Shown here piece after piece: positions 47,959-61,038 of a DNA stretch of 64,000 bases. The first letter of the stretch is position 1. Each line of letters begins with the position of its first letter. Source of the stretch: Diogma glabrata (lineage: Eukaryota > Arthropoda > Insecta > Diptera > Cylindrotomidae); the NCBI GenBank assembly GCA_963693315.1, contig OY856186.1:72685909-72749908 (forward strand). The letters are read 5' to 3'. The position numbers and the translations under genes are program-made. Below the pieces are notes generated by a model. That model made no database searches. It saw nothing but the letters and a program-made list of their open reading frames with translations, and was not told the origin of the DNA.

Positions 47959-50023
47959 CTCACCACTTTTTATAAGTATACTCTTTCAACGATGGGGTCT
48001 TCCAAAAAATGTATAAATATAATGCTTATTTGTTTTTAAAAGGGGAGTAAGGCTGTTGGTCTTTAGTTTGATATTTCGCATTTCGTAAAGTTACAACCCG
48101 CAGAGACTCTGACTGTGATCGAGGATTAAATTAGGTTTACTGAAATACGATATTTCAATTAGTATGTATAACGAATAAATAGGTGAATGTGTAGGCGGAT
48201 CGATAAAATATGGTGCTCCTAATAAATGAAACAAATATTGTTGCTGCATTTGTTTTCATCCCGGCTCATTTAGACTGTGTTCAAAAATGTGCCAGAATAA
48301 TTTTTTACTATCGGAACTCGTATCGAGATTTCATTTAGGTCTGTAACGCTATTCATATGTTGTTGTGATGCATAACGTAATCTTGAAATCTTAAAAAAAA
48401 AACAAAATACACGGTTATGAGAAGGCTTTCTAAAGCTGAAATTGGATTTTTTTAATCAAGATATTGTAAACAATGTTATCGACCTCATTCATTTGATTTA
48501 TATCCATTTTTAAATCTAAATAAAATATGTATGCGAAAGTAATGAATGTTATTTTTGTTAAAATATAAATAAACAACAACATCTTTCGCAAAAACATATG
48601 TTGTACTGAATTTGATGAAACAAGTAGAATTTTATATCATTAGAAATTTAACAAAGCGAAACAGTTTGTTGTTCATAAAATAAATGACTTTGAAAACACA
48701 AACTATTAATTCAGTTTTTCAATTAATGAAATTGATTATTACATAAAAAAATATCGGAGCAGAACAGCATTTAAATCTAAGTTTTTTATTTGTTTAACAA
48801 GCAAATGGGGTTCAAATTAAACATTAAGTTGCAGTCCGTGGACTGGTCAAATCTTCAGATTCGGATAAAGCAGACATTCAGATCATAAGCGATTTAATCA
48901 AACATATGATAAATAAATAATGGCTCATTGAAATACATAAGTATGTTTTTTGTTTAGGAAGTAAAACATCGATTTCGTCACTCGATGTATTTGAGCTCCC
49001 TTACGGATATGCCAATTAGCATATCATATTAGCATATATGTACAGCTTCATTAGACACTGTATGTAAAGCACAACATGTGCTTTACGATGCCGATTTGAA
49101 GAATTAAGATATTTCTCTAAGTAGGCAATGTCAACAATATAGAACTGGTATCTGGAGCCTCTTTTTCGGTTGCTCCGGCCCGTCAATTTTTGACATCACT
49201 CTTGCAATGGCTAATCCAACTTGCTTTTTTTGACGTTATAGATATTTTATGTTCTAGACCCTGCTTCGGTGTTAAATTTCAGGGGCCTCCCTGCAAAGTG
49301 GCTCATAATTATATTCCAGTTAGTTGAGTAAAAGGCGTTTTAAAATCGAGATTGATAATTCCGCAGTTTTGTTTTCTACCCTTAGTCACCTCTATGTCAT
49401 GCCATTCAATATGGAGTTCTGCATTTTCTTGCCCGCTCTTTCACTTTTCAACCTTTTTTGCACTTTTCGCGTGATCTTCTCAAAGTAGAATCTAGTCGGT
49501 ATCCGGGACACATATATCAGTGCTCGCTGATCACTGTGGGTGTACACTTCAGACATATTTCTTTGCATTTCACTGCAAAGTTTGCAAAATTGATGTTATT
49601 TTTTTAGCCTCGCTCAGTTTAAGGATGTATTCCATTGCCACGTTTATATGAAGCCAATGCTTTAAGTACTACCTTTCCTTTTGGATTGGTTCTTCTACTG
49701 ACCCATTCTACCAACCACGTGTTGAAATCACACTCAAAAATAATAAGCGTAATTTCGGATGATTCTCTCTTTGGACTTTTAGAGAATTTCCTTATTTTTT
49801 TCAATCTGTGCAATTGATCGATTGCAATTGTCACATGGATAACACCATCATTCTGTTCCTACTTTCAACACCATCATAGTTTTTTACACTTCTTCTTCTT
49901 CAACCACATTTCATGCATGCGGCATTTCATACTTAAAAACACCACAGCGGCGTTTAACTCGATCATAGTCTGCATCAGACGATAAACGCTTGGTCGCAGT
50001 CTAAGTTTATTTAAAGTTACTTA

Positions 50024-52918
50024 ATCATTTCGAGCAGAAGACGATCTTGGACAATTTTACAAGTTTCTCATATGAGAATGAGACTATAGGCTGGATTTCA
50101 TCCAGATTTTTTGTATGCAACCTATTGCACAATAACTTGTCAAACCTGCTTTGCTCAACTCATCTGACAACCTCCACCTTCTATGATAGGGTAATATTGT
50201 AATCTGTGCTATGTGCTAATCAGATGAGTTTGAAGAAAATAATGGCTCATTTTACTTGTGACTTATTTTACCAACATTGGTGACGCTTAATTCGTTAAAC
50301 TATAGCAATATTATCAGCAGCGTTATTGTTACTGTTACCAAGGTTATTGTTAGAAGTGAGCGGGAAGACTCAATTCTATATAGATACGGAAATTTAAAAA
50401 AGTTGCCAAGAATAATGCCTACTCTTCAATGTTTTTTTAACGTCTAGATAAGATACGTATTATTGGGATTCTGAGCTTTATGATGCTTTTGAAAGCTCCC
50501 TTAGATTAAAGGTTTTCAGATAACACGCCGTTGGTTAGTCATATCGCATCAACCTATATATAGTAATGAACACTGTGCATTCTTGATAGTGGAATCACTA
50601 TCAGGAACATTAGAGGAATTCCCTGCCTTAAGCTTTTGAATTTCCAACTAGCGCAGTCTGTGAATTCGATCATGCCTTTCCTCAGTCCAGTACAAATGCT
50701 GAATTGTGCGTAAAAGTTTCACAAGAAGATAAATCTAAATGAGCACAGAATAGAGATTCTGACGTCTCCAAAAGTCGGAGCAACCATCACATACACCAAA
50801 TATGATTATTACATTTAAAAATTAAAATGTTTCACTCAAGTACACTTGTACTTGATCCAACTCTTCGTGCTTCTTTCATACTAGCCAACATAATGAAAAA
50901 CATTTAATAATTAATATAATAAAACAATAAATCGTTGCGACAATGGTACAGGCGATTGTTGAACACCATTAATATAAATATGTACAACAAAAATCGTTGC
51001 GCCAATTACACCGGCATATGTTAAATTTGAATAGTAAGTTAAAATCGTCGTACTGAAGTCACGAGCGAATGTTGAATTTGAATAGTAATCAATATAATAA
51101 AAATCATTGAGTCAAAGTCACAGGTAGTTGTTAACCAATAATAATAAATCAATATGATAATAGTCGGTGCCCCAATGGTACCGGTGAATGTTGAACATAA
51201 AAAATATTAATTCAATATAATAGAAATTGTTGTGACGTCATTAAAACTGATGCAATACTTTCCCTAGCAACAACATACAGTTAGTATACAAAGAAAAAAA
51301 TTAATGAAAACGCAAGAGAAAAAAAAATGTGTCAAAAAACCCATTCAAATAATTGTTCAATATGGAGTGGATGATAAGAATTAAATCACCAACGTCAAAT
51401 CGGTAAAATACCTTTTAAACGCTTGACACGCTTCACAAGCGCAAGTTTGCCACGCAAGCTTGATCGTGTACGAGTATGTTGGTCAAGCAAAACAATGATT
51501 AAAAATAAATGAAAAAGAAATTTTGAGATAAAAATATTATAACGCATGATATTTGAGGAAAACTTAATTAGCGTTTGTTTTGTTTGTCAAGAAGGTTTGA
51601 TCAAGAAAGTTTACCGGCCGCTTTAGAATTTAGATACACTAATTACTAAACTCTTCAAATTAACTATTTCGATTAACGATTCGACTCAAACAATTAACGA
51701 TTAACGATTAAAATTTCAAATTAACGATTTGACTGAAACAACTGACAAAACAACAACAATTGCATTCAATTTCTCAGTTACTTCAGTCAAATCGAACACG
51801 GCTTATATGTACTTCAACCGCAACGTATACAACGAAACAATTTGTTTTTCTTAAATTTAATGGAATTATTAAAATTACTTTGTTTTTTGTATATTATAAA
51901 TGGAGATAATTTTCAACAATATGAAATACATAAAAATAAACAAAATATGTATATGTATATATATATAGGTTCTGTGCGAATTGACGAAATAATGACAGAT
52001 TACTATTAAGGTTCTGTGTAAATTGGCGAAATAATGACAGATGACAACTATTAATTGTCAATATTTTGTCTTTTGGAATTTATATTCACTATGACGAAAC
52101 GTCAAACTTTGGTATAGCTTTTCAGCATCATAAATTGTGACAGTAGGCATAACAAATTATTTCAGAAGGAACAACAATTTATTACAGAAGTTTTTTTAAG
52201 TGCCAAAGTAATATTTATATTAATATATATATTATAAATATTTATTAACAGCAAACATAAAAATTAAAAAGCTTCTTACGTTACGTCAAAATTTTGTTTT
52301 TACAAATTTCACCTTCACCAAAAACTTTGTTCTGTCAAATATTTGTGAATTCGCATAAAGCCATAATAAACATGTGCCTCTAAATGTTTTGACAAACTTG
52401 TACTATCTATAGTCTATACTGTCATGTTATCCGGCAAGAAACAAAGTGTTAGTTATTGTCAGGAGTATTATTGTTCAAAATTTGTTATTTGTGTAGTAAG
52501 TATATGTATTTTTTCATAGTATGTCATTGTTAATATTAATGATTGTTTCAGATGACAATAAACATTTAATTTAATTCGATTATTATAAATCAAACAAAAT
52601 TGCATAATAATGAAAGTAAATTTATTGATTTTTTCTTCTTTGTATTTTGAATTGCGATTTATTGTCTAATGTAAATTAAAACAGAAATTAAAACCGAAAT
52701 AAAAACAGAAAATTTACTTTTGAATGGCATTTTTCCACAAATATATTTTTTTTAAAATTTATTTTAATAATATACATAGTTTTAAAATATGCCATAGTAT
52801 ATGATATTTGGACTACCATAGACAATTCTTGTTATTCGAATATAATAGATGCCGCACATGCTATTGTTTTTGATTCTAGAATGGTTTACTATCGCATCGA
52901 TATTGTAGACATTATTGA
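50024..52918. other. AT-rich stretch, no gene
   Basis: No gene seen. It contains a degenerate minisatellite (50,912-51,262), short TTAACGAT repeats at about 51,670-51,730, and a 42-bp direct duplication (51,968-52,009 and 52,010-52,051, beginning GGTTCTGTG). Confidence 0.5.
50912..51262. repeat. Degenerate minisatellite, ~50-70-bp units
   Basis: About six diverged units of the form AATATAATAAAAATCGTTG, then a C-rich C-A-N-GGTACCGG-like section, then TGTTGAA. Spacing is uneven. Confidence 0.6.
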
Positions 52919-52921
52919 TTA
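52919..52921. repeat. TTA target duplication, left
   Basis: TTA immediately before CACTGTGCGACA; repeated at 54,301-54,303. Confidence 0.7.
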
Positions 52922-54300
52922 CACTGTGCGACAAATAGTAGGGGTCTCCGCTGGGGTTCCGGCGTTTCGGTTTGTCACGTCTAGGAATCGAGATATATCG
53001 ACTTGAAGTTAGTATGTATCATATAAGGAAAATAGTCACGTTTTGGGGACATAACTTGAGAACGACTAGTCCGATTTTACTGAAACAAATTTAGAAAAAT
53101 TAAAAATTACAATTTCTTTAACCTACTTTTACACTATTTCTTTACACAATCAACAGTTTCGCAGTTATAAATAAATTTATGAAGAAAAAAAATAATTTTT
53201 TGCCTAAAAAATAAAAGAATTGTATTTTAAAAAATCATGAAAAATTCAAAACGGGAAAAAGTGTCAAGTCTTATTACTTTGACGTAAAGTCACATAATCT
53301 GTGCACAAAACGAGACATGGACCATGAAAATCGATGAACGCATTTCGCTTTTATTCACAATTAAATAAAGCTATCTCATTTTGACAAGAATATTGGTTTT
53401 TCATAGAAATTTTTTTTTAATATTTTTACTGGAATAAACTCCAAAATTTATTGTTTTAAATGTATTTGGACATGTGTCTATGTGTCTTTGTGTATTAATT
53501 TTGTTTTTTTTACGTTTTTATTTATTTTTTTTTTTTTACTTTTTATTTATTTATTTTATTTTTAGTATATTTTATTTTATATTTTTATATTTTTATTATA
53601 TTTTATTATATTATTATTATTATATATTATTATTATTATTATTATTATTGTTTATTATTATTATTATTTATTATTATTATTATTTATTATTATTATTTAT
53701 TATTATTTATTACTTTTATGATTATTATTTATTATTATTATTTATTATTCATTATTTGTTATTATTATTTATTATTTATTATTATTTTTTATTGTTTATT
53801 TATTATTTATTATTTATTTATTATTTGTTATTATTTATACATTATTTATTTATTATTTATTTATTTATTTATTAAGTTTTTTTTATTTATTTTTGGATAT
53901 TTTTATTATATTTTTATTTTATTATTTTTATTAGTTTTTTGTTTTACTCTATTATTTATTTATTTATTTTATTTTTTTTTTGTATTTTTCATTTATTTAA
54001 TTTTAATATTTTATTTTTTCGTTACTTTTTCAGTATAGTATATCAGTAGAATAAAGGAACTGTAATTCTTAATTTCTAAATTTGTTTCAGCAAAATCGGA
54101 CTAGTCGTTCTAGAGTTATGTAAAAAAAAGAACCCCAAACGTGAAAATTTCTCCTATATGATACTTACTAACTTCAAATCGATATATCTCGATTCCTAGA
54201 TGTGACCCAGCGAAACGCCGGAACACGTATCACTTTTTTTTTACCGATATAACTTTTCCTGGTAGTCAGAACCCCAGCGGATTTTGGCTGTCGCACAGTG
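52922..54300. mobile_element. CACTA-like non-autonomous element with AT-microsatellite core
   Basis: Terminal CACTGTGCGACA and TGTCGCACAGTG are perfect inverted repeats flanked by TTA on both sides. The 3-bp duplication and CACTG ends fit the CACTA (EnSpm) superfamily; Chapaev also has CAC ends but a 4-bp duplication. The inverted similarity continues, with gaps, to about 53,140 on the left and from about 54,050 on the right (blocks AATCGAGATATATCGA and GACTAGTCCGATTTT). No transposase coding remains. Confidence 0.8.
53505..54030. repeat. (TTA)n/(TTTA)n microsatellite block
   Basis: More than 500 bp almost without G or C on the plus strand, mostly TTATTATT and TTTATT runs. It occupies the centre of the CACTA-like element. 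Open frames here are low-complexity Ile/Leu/Tyr/Phe artefacts. Confidence 0.95.
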
Positions 54301-54303
54301 TTA

Positions 54304-55019
54304 TTGAAGGCTGAAAAAGATTGTACAAAGATGTGTTAATATATTTATAATTACTTGAAAACAAGAGTTGAACTGTCTTCCAGATCACCAATTTATTTTA
54401 AAAGAAAAGTATCAAATTCAATGCAAATCGGATGTCATGACAGATAGGTTTTTGGACGGTATTTAACAGTAAAAATTTAACAACAAAACAAAGCTCTATG
54501 GTTTATGGAGTGGTGAGAAGGAAGAGAATAAGATGATTGTACCTACTGGTTTTTATATTTACATATATTTTATATTTTTCATTTTTGAGTAATGATTAAT
54601 CAGATCTCTTGATACATCGATTGAGATAACATCAATCTGACGCGATTTAAATTTTGTTGTAAAATTATATAAATTAAAATTGTTTGATTATATAAGAATA
54701 AAAAGTGTTTGTATTACACAAATTGTGTTGTTAATAATAAATAGTTTAAAAATCAACAAACTATAAGTTATTGGTCTTTTTTAAGAAAAAGAATTTCTCT
54801 TATGACTGGGGTTTGAATCATAGACTGACGAGTTTTGATCAGTCTGAATAATTCTCGATATCTTGACCACTTTTTTATATTTAGGTTAGATAAGTTAAGA
54901 ATGGTCATTCTAAAGACGACAAAAGGTTCTCAGCTAAAATATGGAAAGAACTTTTACTGTTCAAGGCACTATCTTTTGCAAACCAGCCAGAGCTTCTCAA
55001 GCAGTGACAAATGTTTCTG
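54304..55019. other. No gene
   Basis: Nothing recognisable. A 61-codon plus-strand frame at 54,835-55,020 has no motif. Confidence 0.4.
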
Positions 55020-58000
55020 ATGATCATCTCGCGGATATCCTGTCAGATCATGAAAGGGGCGTGAACTAAGACGCATGCAAGCCTAAGTCTAGACTGCTCA
55101 GTTAAACAACCATGCTGATATCTCTACGATTTATTGATTGACCTGGAACAATACAAACCAGATCTGCCTGACAATCACATATGGGATACTCTTTTACCAT
55201 ATTTAGGTAGATCTGCGTCTCGTGTTGGATTAGCAGTTTCCATAAAGCCGGAGATATTCTCAAACAAACACGAGGCAGGAAAAGCAAGTTAATTGACTCT
55301 TAGTTTCCCCGTTATACCGAAATGCCCTGGCATCCCAACAAGGCGAATGTTAAAACGACCAGCCATCTCATTAATTACTCTAGAGCCTAGATATAACTTT
55401 AGAGCCTAGAATGCAGCCTGACTGTGAAAATATTCCTTACATATATTGATGAATTTATTAACGTACAATTTTAAACTAAACACGCTTTATTTCTATTTCA
55501 ATGTACTATAAGAAATTTTAGTTCTATGTTCAATTTTCATTAATTCGTTTTGTTATAGAGTTGTCTCTCTCTCTCTCTTTATATAGAACAAAATGGTCAT
55601 TTTTCTGTAGTGAACTAAATTTTTTTTTGTGAAACTAAAATTTTAATAAAACTAATATACAGTCCAAATAAATGTGTTAAAACTAAATGAAATTCATTAT
55701 CAATATAAATATAGTGTTTTTAATAAATTGGAAAAGATTTATATATTACATTAAACTTCAATTAATCTATGGCCTCTTATATAGCTGCAAGATCACCTTG
55801 AAAGCCACTACAGTGATCATGCCGTCGAAAAGACAGGTTATAATTTATATTTTTGCAGAATATTCCACAGTTGACTTTCTCATGTTGACAACTCCTGTAT
55901 ATTTATCTAATTCACTTTTCTCAGTCCTTTCCAGAAGGAAAAGCGGTTGTGAAGCCAGCCCTGAGAATGTTTTTGGAATGGAATACTCTATGCTCGAGGA
56001 AATATTCCTACTTTCCAGAATTGAGTAGTGCTGTATTTAACTGCAACGCCACATACCGGTAGAAAATTTCTAATGCAGCAATTGGTGTGTGTGCCTTAGA
56101 GCGCTACTAATACACAATAATGTGGATATCTGAGCTTTCGTCAAGAATTTATAATAGATATTTTTGTTTATGGCCGGCCCTAAACCGTAATCCCAAACAG
56201 TTAAGTTGGTTGAAATATTTAGCTGTAAAAAAAGTGAAAAGTTTCGAGAATGTTGGGTTTCCAGCTTATTTGCTGTTTGAAATGAGTCTCAAGAAATTAG
56301 CCTTGTCGGTGACATTCAAGCTGACTTCGGAGAGTGGAGAGTCAAAATCATGTTGTGATTCCTAGAGAAGAGAACCTATGCCGATGTTTGTGAGCCTACC
56401 CCCAGTCTACAGCTATCAGTCCAGATTCCTAAGAGTACCAGGATATTTACTGAAGACGCCAATAGCAACATCATTCGCATAAGCAGTCACCCTAATGCCA
56501 AACCATTCAACAGTACTCCAACTTGTGATGTGCTATTTCTTACAAGTTCGAAAGAAGAGATCTCATCAAAATAGGCTTGGAAAATCCTGCTCCTAAGATA
56601 CAGATCATTTCACCTAAACATTGATTCCTCCACTTTAATATTCACAAGTTGTTGTTGAATGCTTCTTCGATATCGTAGAAAGTAGCCATAAAATATTCAT
56701 TACACTACGCAGAGCCTCAAATTAAACTTTAGATAATGTGCAAGGCTGTATCGTTAGACTTGCTGTAAGCATGGTAAGTCTAATGCTGACTACCTAGTAG
56801 GTTCGATGGCACTTCTTAAAAAGTTTTCTATCAATCTTTCTTGGGTTTCAGAAATTAGAAAGAAAGACACATTGGTATTGGGTCTTTGGGATTGCAAGGA
56901 GATTGCTTGCTCGACCTAGGTGGAAAGTTTACATATACCTCTGTTCATTTCCTGGAATGTGACATAGTACAAGGTTTCTCCTAAAAATCACTAGCAACCA
57001 GGGCATGGTTTGAAAATAGGTTTTTATATGTCCATAAGGATGACAACAACCACTACTGCAGACTTGAAGGGCTTAAAATTTTTAACAGCCCACAAGATTT
57101 TAGACTAGTTAGTAATACTTTGCAAAATCTTTATGTGTCAGAGAACTCCTGTATTTCAATGCAATAGTGCCTCCAGGAATTGTAAGGTTGTAAGGAGTTG
57201 TAAGGAGTACTCTATAGGATTTCCAGTCCAATAAAGGCCTAGTTTTCTTTGCATTCTTGAAAGGCTTATTGTACTCCTAAAATTTATTCGTCCATTATGG
57301 CGGATTAGATTTGTCCTTTGGTCTGCTGAGAGCACATGATTCAAAGCGCCATCACTACAGGAATCAGTAAGTGCTTCGACCGTTTTGGCCAATCGCATGC
57401 GGATTTAGTAGGCTTAGTCACCCATAATAGTTCTAAAGGTATCCCAGTTTGTGCATATAGCGATGATTAGATACTTCCAGCCTATAACATAGTCTATTGC
57501 AGAGATAAAATTCAGAAGTAACTCACATCGTGCATAGGTCGCGCTGCTGCTCCAGATTGTATGATGTGCATTAGCATCACATCCTAGGCTAACTCCTATA
57601 TTTCGTCTTTCTTCATCCGTAATATAGATTACTTACCCTATGAGGGATTTAAAACCCAGTAATATGGTTATTAAACTGAGAATATTGGGAAGTTTAAGTT
57701 GTTAATGCCCAGGCCTGCCGTTGTTTTGTCTGCATCGCTATGGTTTGGATGTAGAAAAATGATTAGTTTGCATTTAACCGAAAAAAGGAAACTTATTTTA
57801 AATTTTAACTTCTAACTGAACTTTTACTTCTATTTTTCACAAACAACAATTTGTATTTTTGAGTCTTTAGTCCAAGTACTCGGTCATGGGAAACATATGG
57901 TTCTTGAATCAGGATAACATCTAGTTTCTTTAGCATATACTGTTTCTGTCACCGCCACAACCATAAAGTTAACGATAATACTCATCAGAGAGTTCGCAGA
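55020..58000 (-). pseudogene. Decayed LINE with EN, RT and RNase H (I/LOA/R1 group)
   Basis: Minus-strand motifs appear in the right order but in many frames. AP endonuclease start LDVILIQEPYVSHDRVLGL (57,842-57,937), endonuclease box LGCDANAHHTIWSSS (57,541-57,593), RT catalytic region IRVTAYANDVAIGVFSKYPG (56,461-56,499) with Y-A-N-D in place of Y-A-D-D, and RNase H-like FNIRLVGMPGHFGITGK (55,301-55,362; the W-V-P-G-H-S-G-I box of functional copies). EN-RT-RNase H together suit the I/LOA/R1 group. No ORF longer than about 110 codons remains, so the copy is old. Confidence 0.75.
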
Positions 58001-60388
58001 GCCCTATCGATAAAGATAGCTCTGTATCCGTATTCCGTAGAACAAGTGCCACCATCGGTAGAGAAAGTTATCTTATGTCCCTAGCATTCTTGCAACTATA
58101 GATCAACATCATCGTCGGATTGTCAATCACTTTGTTTGTGGATTATTTTAATTGATTTTTTGAATTTATATCCAAATTGTTCCCACGAGTAGCGGAAAAA
58201 GCAAAAGTACTTCTACGCAGAGAGCTGCGATACGTAAACCAGGAATAATGCATCTAGAGGACACTTAATATCCAGGTGGATTCGTTTGTGATTGGTTTAT
58301 TTGAATGGGTCATCAGCTAAGTTAATCGTTGACATGGGTGTCTACGACTCTACACATTGGTCTGACCTATTCGCCAATTATTTTGTGTGATCCGCACTAC
58401 AGCGGTACCACTAAAAATAATAATAAGTAATTAAGTTATTTAATTATTTTTTATATGCGACTTCATTTTGTCAAGCCGTACTTATAGCCTAGTATCGAGA
58501 TTGAGTGAAATGAAGTGTATAAATTTAACATAGTGAAATCAAAAGTCAAAAATTTTGTTTCATATTTGAACCTTTTGATTCGGATTACGTCATGAAAAAC
58601 TTGTGAAATTATGTTGTTTGTTTTTATATTCCAGAGATGGCGCACAAAAGTCTACGAATAATTTTGCACAGCAAAATAATGTTTTGATTTATTTTATATT
58701 TTATTGTTTTATAATAGTGATTTTAATTTTGAAAACAATACGCGGAAACGAAACAAAAAATAATGAATATCAACTGCTGTCAGCAAATGAAAAAAGTTTT
58801 TACTTCGAAATCAAATTTGTCTCCAAATATTTTCCATAATTGTTTTCATTTAACTTACGACGGTAAGCAAAATAAAAACAGTAATAGACAGTACATTTTC
58901 CACAACTTTTTCACGGCTTTTAAATTGAACAGTTTGGAAAGTTTTGAAAATCGCGTTTAAATTTCACTACTCTCCAAACTGCAAAACCATAATGTTTGAA
59001 ATTATTTTTGCAAAAATTGCAATATGTGTCACAACAACACAAAAAAACTTCCAAAACCTAGACCCCACAACAACATGCGTTGTCAAACACGCATTTTTTT
59101 CTTATAATTTTTTGTTAGTACATTTTTTTGTACTACAAAATTACAAATACTTCCACAATGTTTATCTATTTGATTTAAATTTACGTTTTGTCCCGATCAC
59201 ATAATTTGATTTAATTTATTCCAAAATTTAGCTAGAATTTTCTATCTTATATGTCTTTTTTATATACCTTGGTCACTCTAATGCTCGATACAATAATTCC
59301 ATATTATCTCAAAATTATCATACTATAAATAAAACTCCATCCATTACAACATAATAAAAGGAAAAAAATAAATATTGAACAACCGTAATACATTATATGA
59401 TGAAAGCTCATAGATTCTTTCATAATACTTGTGTGCGCAATGTGTGACGCAAAAAATTAATCAACTGGCATTAGCATACAACAATTTTTATATATATAAA
59501 ATATATAAATATGTTTAAATTACTGTATGAAAAAATGTTTATAAATTTGTTGATTGACTTGAAGCACTTGCTGTTCTTGTGTTTGATTTTGATACCCAAT
59601 ATATTTTTTTAATAAAAAGTGTTGTGTTATATAACATAGAGTATGAGTTGAAATAAGATCAGAACCGAAATAAAATAACAAATCAATTTATGGAATTTCT
59701 TTTGAAGGTTCTTGTGTTCGAGTAGAAATCTGAATAGGCCGGTTGTTAAAAATTTTGAAATAACATAAACAGAATGACAGAAGTACAACTAACAGAATCC
59801 AAAATAATAAATAATAATCCGAATGGGAAAACAACATTTTTTTCATTTTTTAAGATAGGGAATGTTTTTCTTCAACAAACGTCAATATTTAACTATATTA
59901 AACAAAACCGAAAACACTTTTATAGATCAAAATCTTTGAATATTTTAAGATTATTTGAACTAAACCAAGCTCGCTTCAATATTTGTCAATCGACACCTTG
60001 AGCCACTCTTGTTAACTGTCTAACTGTCTAAGTATCTTTCAATACTTTAAATTTTGATCATTATTAAAGAGATTCCAAAATTTACAACAATTCAAAATTA
60101 ATAATATAATGCCTTGTTGTGCGATAATTTATTATGTATATAGTAAACAAAATTATCATGTCTTAGCTGTAATTTGTGGTTATTCATAAAAAAACTGATT
60201 ACAAAAAACTTAAGAAAACCGAAGAATCTAACAAAAACAAATTGTAAACAATGACAAAAAATTTATTAGCAATTCGATCATAGCAATTTGATTTTACAAG
60301 AACATATTATAATTTTTACACAATATTTACTTACGAACATTATATTTTATAAATATATGTAAATAACAAATTTTTTATTTTCTTGCAG
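58001..60388. other. AT-rich region upstream of the FAR coding exons
   Basis: No supported gene. It should contain the FAR promoter and one or more 5' untranslated exons, but I cannot place them. A 75-codon plus-strand frame at 59,774-60,001 has no recognisable motif. Confidence 0.4.
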
Positions 60389-60411
60389 TTAAAACTGAAG
60401 AATAGTCAAAA
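60389..60411 (+). other. 5' untranslated part of the first coding exon
   Basis: TTTTCTTGCAG at 60,378-60,388 is a good splice acceptor 23 bp before the ATG at 60,412, so the FAR transcript probably has an upstream non-coding exon. If transcription instead starts here, the acceptor would be fortuitous. Confidence 0.55.
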
Positions 60412-61038
60412 ATGCCAGCCGAAATGAGTAACCATATGACCCCCGTTCAAAATTTTTACAAGGACAAAACTGTATTTATAACTGGAGGCTCTGGTTTTAT
60501 GGGGAAGGTTAGTAAAATGACATAAGTTTGCAATAAAACAAATAATTTATTTTATTTGGATTAGGTTCTACTTGAAAAACTTTTATACGCTTGCTCCGAC
60601 GTTAAAGAAATATTAATTCTAATCAGACCGAAACGCGGTTTGCTGCCTGAAACGCGATTGGAAAATATGTTCAAATTACCGGTAAGATTAAATAAACAAA
60701 ACAAAAAACGATGATGTTTTGCAATATTTTTTTATATTTTTTAAAAGATTTTTCAAAGAATTCGTGATTCTAATCCCGAGGTTCTTAAAAAAGTTATTCC
60801 AATACCTGGTGATGTTGCATATCAACGACTAGGATTATGTGAAGAATTAGTGGAACGTGTTATTAAGGATACATCTATTGTTTTTCATTGTGCTGCTACA
60901 CTTAGGCTAGAGGCAGTATTAAAAGATGCTGTAAATATGAATACTTCGGGCACAAAGTATATGCTTGATATATGTAAGCAAATGAAAAAGCTTGAAGTGC
61001 TGGTTCACTTATCCACCGCTTTCTGTTACTGTGATAAA
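60412..61038 (+). CDS. Fatty acyl-CoA reductase, N-terminal 168 residues (three exons)
   Basis: Exons 60,412-60,507, 60,565-60,681 and 60,748-61,038 (96, 117 and 291 bp, all phase 0), joined at AAG|GTTAGT, TTAG|GTT, CCG|GTAAGA, AAAG|ATT and AAA|GTAAGT. The protein starts MPAEMSNHMTPVQNFYKDKT. VFITGGSGFMGK (about residues 21-32) is the NAD(P)H-binding G-x-x-G-x-x-G of the Rossmann fold, and ILILIRPKRG, VIPIPGDV, IVFHCAATLRLE and LVHLSTAFCYCDK follow in FAR order. FARs reduce fatty acyl-CoA to fatty alcohol with NADPH, usually on ER or peroxisomal membranes, for waxes, pheromones or ether lipids. Insect FARs are about 500 residues, so the Y-x-x-x-K active site and the C-terminal domain lie in later exons that I do not see before 64,000. 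Intact so far. Confidence 0.93.

Larger units (their letters stand above)
32368..50023. repeat. Segmental tandem duplication, copy B (17,656 bp)
   Basis: Direct repeat of 14,683-32,337. All internal features recur at +17,685 (before 37,424) or +17,686. After 50,023 the sequence diverges completely (ATCATTTCGAGC). Confidence 0.95.

Noticed and set aside
53474..54038. Open frames of 106-133 codons
   Set aside because: They are translations of a (TTA)n/(TTTA)n microsatellite: only Ile, Leu, Tyr, Phe and a few others.
55687..56365. Plus-strand frames of 81-113 codons
   Set aside because: They lie within the decayed minus-strand LINE, with no recognisable domain.
59774..60001. 75-codon frame upstream of FAR as a first exon
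   Set aside because: It has a start codon, but no recognisable FAR sequence, and the exon at 60,389 has its own acceptor and start codon.
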